From positions 1 to 12,317 of the forward strand of contig CAYWTX010000683.1 of the NCBI GenBank assembly GCA_964461295.1: 12,317 nucleotides of DNA. Reading direction: 5' to 3'. This stretch comes from CAYWTX01 sp964461295 (lineage in GTDB: Bacteria > Planctomycetota > Phycisphaerae > SM23-33). Of this stretch, positions 8,401 through 12,317 are shown piece after piece. Each line of letters opens with the position of its first letter. Position 1 is the stretch's first letter. The translations under genes were made by a program, and so were the position numbers. The notes beneath the pieces were generated by a model. It had not been told where the DNA came from and did not search any database. It worked only from the letters and a program-made list of their open reading frames with translations.

Positions 8401-9038
8401 CAGCAGTCACCGGTGCGCTCGACGGCGCGACGCCCGCGGGCCAGTGTGCGTTGCTGCGCCTGTTGGGCAGGCTGGGCGGCGACGAGGCGGCCCCGGCTGT
8501 GAAAAAGGTCCTGGCCGAGACCAAGGCCTCGCCCGAGAACATCGCCCTGCGGGCGAAGGCGAGCGCATCGAGCGAGCTAAAGCCCGCCACGGCCGCCAGG
8601 TTCGCCATCGACGGGCACATTCCGAACAAGGGCGGCGGCGCCGACGACAACGCCGCCTGGGCCGCAAACGGCAAGGCACCGATGCCGGTCTCTTTCACGC
8701 TGGAGTGGGACAAGGCCGTCCGGATCGCGGAGGTCGTCTACCACGGCCGGACCGCGTGGTCCGACCAGGAATGCTGGAAGGACTGTGAACTGTACGTTGA
8801 CGATGCCGCAACGCCGGCGGCGAAGGTGCGGTTCACCGCCGCCTACGGTCCGCAGAGCGTACGCCTGGCCGGACCGGCGATGGCGAGCAAGCTTACGCTG
8901 AAGTTCCTGAGCTCCCACGGCGGGGCCAATCCCGGCGCGTCGGAGATCAAGGTGTTCTCAGAGGCGGCCGCGGACCCCGACGCCGCCGAACTGCATGCGA
9001 CAGCCGAGGCTGTCTTGGCGCAGATGCGGGGTCGGTGA
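5490..9038 (+). CDS. HZS-alpha-like exported diheme cytochrome with HEAT and F5/8C tail (complete)
   Basis: The only complete copy of the full architecture, 1182 residues. Residues 1-25 form a signal peptide (hydrophobic core, cleavage after AAA; unusually no basic residue in the n-region). Residues 26-150 are a helical N-terminal domain ending in VALANPLLNC, a motif shared with the fifth gene. Residues 150-540 form the PD40 propeller (DGSDLRQLTEG; LLDIYGNRELLYRD). The cytochrome region has CVGCH 670-674 and CAGCH 725-729, with H802/H803 before LTDQERR as candidate distal ligands. HEAT-like repeats cover about 872-1015, with cysteines also present in the first gene, and an F5/8 type C domain covers 1017-1156. 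No good Shine-Dalgarno precedes the ATG, so initiation probably depends on the ATGA overlap with the small frame. Family knowledge: HZS alpha shares the propeller and two haems. The reaction is unknown, and the F5/8C tail suggests binding to glycan or surface. Confidence 0.93.
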   Translation: MNVFQMILASVLAWVLLNPACLAAAESPPVSAAVQAEWERDWAWHYPDGKPRPARVPANRPHHPLALTDLSPDRDLLDVVLSRTDALLKDLTGLSGAADLSRERAAWQALTGEAAKVARSDMAARRAIYLRACQLRRQVALANPLLNCREILFAKTVAGDLSMYSLSGGISTAPGSALCAVSDYRTNKPAVRDLLDGRTVTNGRNVGKAIAGRGCFADPDLDYDGQRIAFAWNELPRPFYYYGEFRTRKAETAANARQIFRVEVDGSDLRQLTEGREVSFAPCWLPSGRIAFISQRDPGTNRCRFGAIGPQLDDWFRDGYVPYHVPRIYSMAADGSDARRHSQHDAAEWTPSVDSDGCLAYGRWDYIDRGIPLQSFWTQHPDGRDPRCPHGNYPIVNRRHVGCAPTVGATYMRAVPGARGKHVYVTSNHRIYEWGALMLLDLGLPDADNGNQLLEITPDLAYPTSGHDGGLGRDGPVYSTPWPLSDRYFLVAFRRELPPMPVKVREHPYEQMPKFGLYLLDIYGNRELLYRDDAIDCMKPVPFQARPRPPVVPDQVRDTRGQGPSKAATIAVMNVYESDSVWPKDTKITALRIVQVFQNYGGGDDPPMGFSGMALPRIPLGTVPVYEDGSAYFEAPVNRMIYFQALDGNGLAVQSMRSGTSVQPGERLTCVGCHENKWKTPSRPQGQAAPLAFRRGTPDRITPEVCGTEPFTFARHVQPILTAKCAGCHVKEKKGPQKLADTGLVTFKGGRNHSGQASAAFSDLRPYTFFYVQSYGIQNNRSVAGQIGARAAKLTACLSPKHHGAQLTDQERRLFTMWMDLLSPYYSSIFDRDKQHAGEVVDPLYPDFDPNNFFGVEGRPVPAKTPPRLTAAGIASRISAATGEEKASLLELLGRLNADNYPDVYLAALSDQSPAVRACGLRFAGNMGDGRFLPPLVTAIRGADSHDQAGGYEKPAAAVCMRMKDRKSCVTAVTGALDGATPAGQCALLRLLGRLGGDEAAPAVKKVLAETKASPENIALRAKASASSELKPATAARFAIDGHIPNKGGGADDNAAWAANGKAPMPVSFTLEWDKAVRIAEVVYHGRTAWSDQECWKDCELYVDDAATPAAKVRFTAAYGPQSVRLAGPAMASKLTLKFLSSHGGANPGASEIKVFSEAAADPDAAELHATAEAVLAQMRGR
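8538..8957 (+). repeat. F5/8C-encoding module, copy in fourth gene
   Basis: 420 nt, the gapless partner of 1797-2216. It keeps the AIDGH entry, the CWKDCELYVDD segment and the SSHGGANPGASEI end of the domain. Confidence 0.85.
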
Positions 9039-9084
9039 GGCACTGGACGGCGCGGTTCGCCGCCGAGGAAAGAAGGAGACCGCC
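9039..9084 (+). promoter_or_regulatory. 46-bp intergenic spacer with strong Shine-Dalgarno of the fifth gene
   Basis: The only gap between genes in the window. GAAGGAG at 9072-9078 sits 6 nt before the GTG at 9085 and fixes that start. No convincing promoter or terminator is visible in the 46 bp, so the fifth gene is probably in the same transcript but initiates independently. Confidence 0.75.
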
Positions 9085-12000
9085 GTGAGGCACGCATGGT
9101 TATCTGCGATTCTGGTTGCCGTGTTCCTGGCGATGGCAGCGGCCGCCGAGCACCGGGCCGCGGTCCAAGCCGACTGGGACTTCCAGCACCGGATGCTGGT
9201 CAGTACGGACAAGAGGAGCGGGGCGCTGGGTCTGCGGCAGGACCAGCAGCCGGCACCGCTGGCGGACGAGCAGGCGGGGGTTCTCGCGGGTGACCGCGAC
9301 CCGACGGACCTGGTGGCGCGACGGGTTGATGCCTTGCTGTCCTATCTTGCCGCGAAGTATCCGGAACGGCCCTGTTGGACTGGATATCGACAGGTTCTGG
9401 ACCCTCTATTGGTCAGGGCCAGGTCAGGCACGCCGGACTTGACCGGCAAGGATCCGTCTCGGCAGGAAACCTACCGGGCCCTTTGCGCCCTGCGGCGCGA
9501 GATCGCGATGGCCAATCCGCTCCTTGACTTCGATACAGTCCTGCTCTCGGAGGAATCCAATGTCGGAGGCTGCCTTCAGCGGGCCACCACCGGTCAATAC
9601 AACGGTCTTGGCAGCACGGAGCCGGGCGGCGGCCTCTACCTCGTCGGCGGCTGGAAGGGGGCGAACCCCGCGGTCGCGAATCTCTGCGAGGGCGCCACGG
9701 TCGAGAACGGGCCGCACAAGGGGCGGACCTTGTCCGGCGGCACGTTCCACGCCCCGAGCCTGACCCACGATGGCAAGTTCGTCCTCTTTTCCTGGGCCAA
9801 ACTGCACTACCCGGAGTGGCCCGCCACCAAGGACGAGGCGCAGCATCCGGACACCCGTGCCAAGAAGGCGGACGCCTTGGCCATCTTTCGCATCGGCGTG
9901 GACGGAAAGGGTCTTCGCCAACTCACGGTCGGCGGCCCGCACAACGACACCGAGCCGTGCGAGCTCCCGGATGGTCGGATCGCCTTCATGTCGACCCGAC
10001 GCGAGGTCTATGACCGCTGCTCGGCCTACCGCCCGGCGTTTACGCTCTGTTCGATGAAGCCCGACGGCAGCGACATCCTGTTGTTGAGTCGGCACGAGAC
10101 CCACGAGTGGCTGCCCAGCGTCTCCAATGACGGCATGGTCCTCTACACCCGCTGGGATTACGTTGACCGGCAGGTGGATGCCTCGCACGGAATCTGGGTC
10201 TGCTGCCCGGATGGCCGCGATGCCCGGGCGCCGTCCGGCAACTATATGGGCCGGATCTTCACGTCGGACGCCCCCGGCTTTGCCCGCTACAACCCGCAGA
10301 ACCCCCCTAGGCCTTTTGACTTCGCCGTCATGAGAGCCGTGCGCCAGCCCATGGCCGTCAGCCATATCCATGCCATCCCGGGCTCGCATCGGGTGATGGC
10401 CATCGGCAGCAGCCACCACGTGACGGAGGCGGGGCAGGTCATGCTCCTCGACCTGCACCAATTGGATGACTACGCGGGCAGCCAGGTCGTTGCGCTGACT
10501 CCCGGTCCCTGGGGCGAAGACCAGAGGAGCGAGTGGTCGTCCCCGTGGCCGCTCTCAGAAGACTTCTTCCTGGCCAACTACCTGGACCGCGTCTATCTTG
10601 TGGATCGCTTCGGCAACTGGGAACTGGTCCATCGCAGCCCCTCGGCGCACCATCGCAACTTCCTCCGCTGCTACAGCCGGACCGAAGCCCGCAAGTTGAC
10701 CGACAACGAGGACCCGCTGCTGATCGACGGCCGCGGGGTTACGTGGCGTCCGAGCTTTCCGCAACCCGTACGCGCCCGGCCGCGGCCGCCGGCGGTTCCG
10801 CCGCAGACCTTCCAAAGCGAGGACCGGCGCGGCACGCCCGGCCATGTGCCGGCGACCATCGCGATCGCCAACGTCTACGACACCGACGTGCCCTTGCCCA
10901 AGGACGTCAGGATCAAACGCCTGCGCCTGGTCCAGGTGCTGGGATGTTCGTCGGGCAGCTACGGGACGGTGCATGGCGGCGACAACAGCGCCGTGAAGCT
11001 GCCGCTGGGCACGGTGCCGGTGGAGCAGGACGGCAGCGTCTATTGCCTGGCGCCCGTCGACAAGGGATTCTACTTTCAGCTACTGGACGAAGACGGCTTG
11101 GCCGTGCATTCCATGCTGTCGTTGACCTACGCGCACGCCGGGGAGCGGCTGTCCTGCGGCGGCTGCCACGAGCCCTATGGCCGGGCTCAGCCGAAGTCGG
11201 GCGCCGCGCCGCTCGCCTTCCAGCGCCCCCCATGCCCCCTCACGCAGGAAAGCCCCGACGGACGCCTGCGACAGATAGACGACTACGTACGTCCGGCCGT
11301 GGACCGCGTCTTTGTCGGATGCGTGGCCTGTCACGAGGCCAAGGGCAAGGGTCCGCGCGGGCCGAGGCTGGCCGGCACGGCGCGCGAAGCGAGCTCGTTG
11401 CGGTATCAGGTTGGGCATCCGATGGTTGGAGCCATGAACGCGGTGTTGGACAAGGCCAAGGGCGATGCGCCCTTCGGTAAGGGCTGGATCTGGACCTATG
11501 GAGGCAACGTGCTGAACGCCACCCGAGGTCGGACGACGCCTGACCAGTTCGGCGCCCGTGGCAGCGGAATCTGGCAGCACCTTCAGAAGAACCAGGGGGA
11601 GATCCGGGGGCTTCATCGCGACGACCTGCGGTTGTTCGCCCTGTGGCTCGATCTGTTGTGCGTCAGCTCGTCCAACTGGGGCAAGCACAGGACCGTGACC
11701 GATGCGGCAGGCGTCCTCTTGCCATTGCACCCTGATCTGGATATCGCCAACCCCGTGGGGACCGAGGATCTCAGCGATCTGTCCACCCGCTCCAGCGCGG
11801 CCCTTGCGGAGGAAGCCGCCAGTGCGACGGGGTCCCGCAAGGCATTCCTGTTGGAAACGCTCGCGCGACGGAGGCCCGGCGAATACCTTGGCCTGTATGT
11901 GGCCGCGGTGAGCGATCCGAGCGATCTGGTCCGGCACTGCGTCCTGCGCGTCGTTGCCCAGTTTGGCGACGCCACTGCCGTGCCGCCCCTGGTGGCGGCG

Positions 12001-12317
12001 GCGGCGCGCGCCGAGACTCGTGCCGCGGCGGAAGGCTATGTCCTGCCGGCCGAAGCTGTCTGTTCTCGCATCGCCGACAAACCGGCGGTATCGGCCATCC
12101 TTGCCGCGGCGATTCCCGGCGCCACCGTGGCGGGGAAGTACACACTGCTGCGCATGCTGGCACGCATGGATACCGAACGAGCCGGTCCCGTCGCGCGGGC
12201 GGTTCTAGCCGGGTTGGCGCCTGGCCCCGCCAACCTCGCCATGTGCGCCCAGGTTTCCGCCACGGGGAAGGCATTGAGAGATGTTCGCTTCGCTGTGGAC
12301 GGTCACGTGCCGGCGTT
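9085..12317 (+). CDS. HZS-alpha-like exported diheme cytochrome, 3' truncated by window edge
   Basis: The frame starts at GTG 9085 and stays open to the edge (1077 full codons). Against the fourth gene about 135 residues are missing. Start choice: GAAGGAG 6 nt upstream, followed at once by a signal peptide (R2, H3, core 5-18, cleavage after A21). The N-terminal helical domain ends in IAMANPLLDF, and the PD40 propeller runs to about 530 (DGKGLRQLTVGG; VYLVDRFGNWELVH). The cytochrome region has CGGCH 691-695 and CVACH 746-750. HEAT-like repeats follow from about 900, and an F5/8C entry (FAVDGH) sits at the very end. The HH pair found before the LF-[TA]-[ML]-W motif of the fourth gene is replaced by Gly-Glu; H832 and H844 lie nearby. 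It is the most divergent of the full-architecture copies, and cysteines conserved in the HEAT region of the other two are partly lost. Substrate and partners are unknown. Confidence 0.92.
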   Translation, partial: MRHAWLSAILVAVFLAMAAAAEHRAAVQADWDFQHRMLVSTDKRSGALGLRQDQQPAPLADEQAGVLAGDRDPTDLVARRVDALLSYLAAKYPERPCWTGYRQVLDPLLVRARSGTPDLTGKDPSRQETYRALCALRREIAMANPLLDFDTVLLSEESNVGGCLQRATTGQYNGLGSTEPGGGLYLVGGWKGANPAVANLCEGATVENGPHKGRTLSGGTFHAPSLTHDGKFVLFSWAKLHYPEWPATKDEAQHPDTRAKKADALAIFRIGVDGKGLRQLTVGGPHNDTEPCELPDGRIAFMSTRREVYDRCSAYRPAFTLCSMKPDGSDILLLSRHETHEWLPSVSNDGMVLYTRWDYVDRQVDASHGIWVCCPDGRDARAPSGNYMGRIFTSDAPGFARYNPQNPPRPFDFAVMRAVRQPMAVSHIHAIPGSHRVMAIGSSHHVTEAGQVMLLDLHQLDDYAGSQVVALTPGPWGEDQRSEWSSPWPLSEDFFLANYLDRVYLVDRFGNWELVHRSPSAHHRNFLRCYSRTEARKLTDNEDPLLIDGRGVTWRPSFPQPVRARPRPPAVPPQTFQSEDRRGTPGHVPATIAIANVYDTDVPLPKDVRIKRLRLVQVLGCSSGSYGTVHGGDNSAVKLPLGTVPVEQDGSVYCLAPVDKGFYFQLLDEDGLAVHSMLSLTYAHAGERLSCGGCHEPYGRAQPKSGAAPLAFQRPPCPLTQESPDGRLRQIDDYVRPAVDRVFVGCVACHEAKGKGPRGPRLAGTAREASSLRYQVGHPMVGAMNAVLDKAKGDAPFGKGWIWTYGGNVLNATRGRTTPDQFGARGSGIWQHLQKNQGEIRGLHRDDLRLFALWLDLLCVSSSNWGKHRTVTDAAGVLLPLHPDLDIANPVGTEDLSDLSTRSSAALAEEAASATGSRKAFLLETLARRRPGEYLGLYVAAVSDPSDLVRHCVLRVVAQFGDATAVPPLVAAAARAETRAAAEGYVLPAEAVCSRIADKPAVSAILAAAIPGATVAGKYTLLRMLARMDTERAGPVARAVLAGLAPGPANLAMCAQVSATGKALRDVRFAVDGHVPA

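Noticed and set aside
9049..9064. Possible terminator hairpin after the fourth gene
   Set aside because: Only a 4-bp GGCG/CGCC stem and no T-run; expected by chance in this GC content.
9096..9098. ATG as a start near the fifth gene
   Set aside because: It is in a different phase that soon closes. The GTG at 9085 has the ribosome site, signal peptide and long open frame.
9424..10461. 345-residue open frame on the - strand
   Set aside because: Antisense to the fifth gene's N-terminal and propeller region, with no motif of its own.
10533..11480. 315-residue open frame on the + strand in another phase
   Set aside because: It overlaps the fifth gene, whose frame stays open from 9085 to the edge and carries both haem motifs. 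This frame is Arg/Ala-rich low-complexity shadow.

Overview
The window is a GC-rich stretch (roughly two thirds G+C by eye), almost entirely coding and all on the + strand. It carries five consecutive reading frames that look like one operon. Four of them (1-2345, 2342-5146, 5490-9038, 9085-12317+) are paralogues: very large exported c-type cytochromes with a WD40/TolB-like (PD40) beta-propeller followed by CXXCH haem motifs. This is the fold family known from the alpha subunit of hydrazine synthase (HZS). The fifth frame (5143-5493) is a short, apparently deleted relative of the C-terminal module of these proteins. The architecture (exported propeller plus two haems plus HEAT-like repeats plus F5/8 type C domain, in tandem copies) is typical of Planctomycetota and related PVC bacteria. 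That assignment rests on recognising the family, not on a marker gene, and I can name no species.

Layout. Positions 1-2345 are the 3' part of the first large cytochrome (its start lies upstream of the window). Positions 2342-5146 are a different subtype with three CXXCH motifs, no HEAT or F5/8C tail, and an embedded Ada-like zinc-binding motif. Positions 5143-5493 encode a 116-residue exported protein that joins the two ends of an F5/8C domain with the middle 97 residues missing. Positions 5490-9038 are the only complete copy of the full architecture (1182 residues). After a 46-bp gap, a GTG-started copy begins at 9085 and runs off the window's right edge. The first four frames are joined by three ATGA stop/start overlaps (2342, 5143, 5490), which implies translational coupling. 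The last gene has its own strong Shine-Dalgarno sequence.

How they may work together. All products with a visible N-terminus carry a signal peptide, so they should act in the periplasm or outside the cell. The haem motifs indicate redox or electron-transfer roles, and the F5/8C tails suggest attachment to a carbohydrate or surface ligand. HZS itself needs beta and gamma subunits, which are not in the window, so hydrazine synthesis should not be inferred. The substrate is unknown. The most notable sequence-level observations are a nearly identical 125-bp repeat shared by the first gene and the small third frame, an F5/8C module homogenised between the first and fourth genes but not the fifth, and changed haem-ligand candidates between paralogues. 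I see no tRNA, rRNA, CRISPR array, transposase, promoter or convincing terminator.
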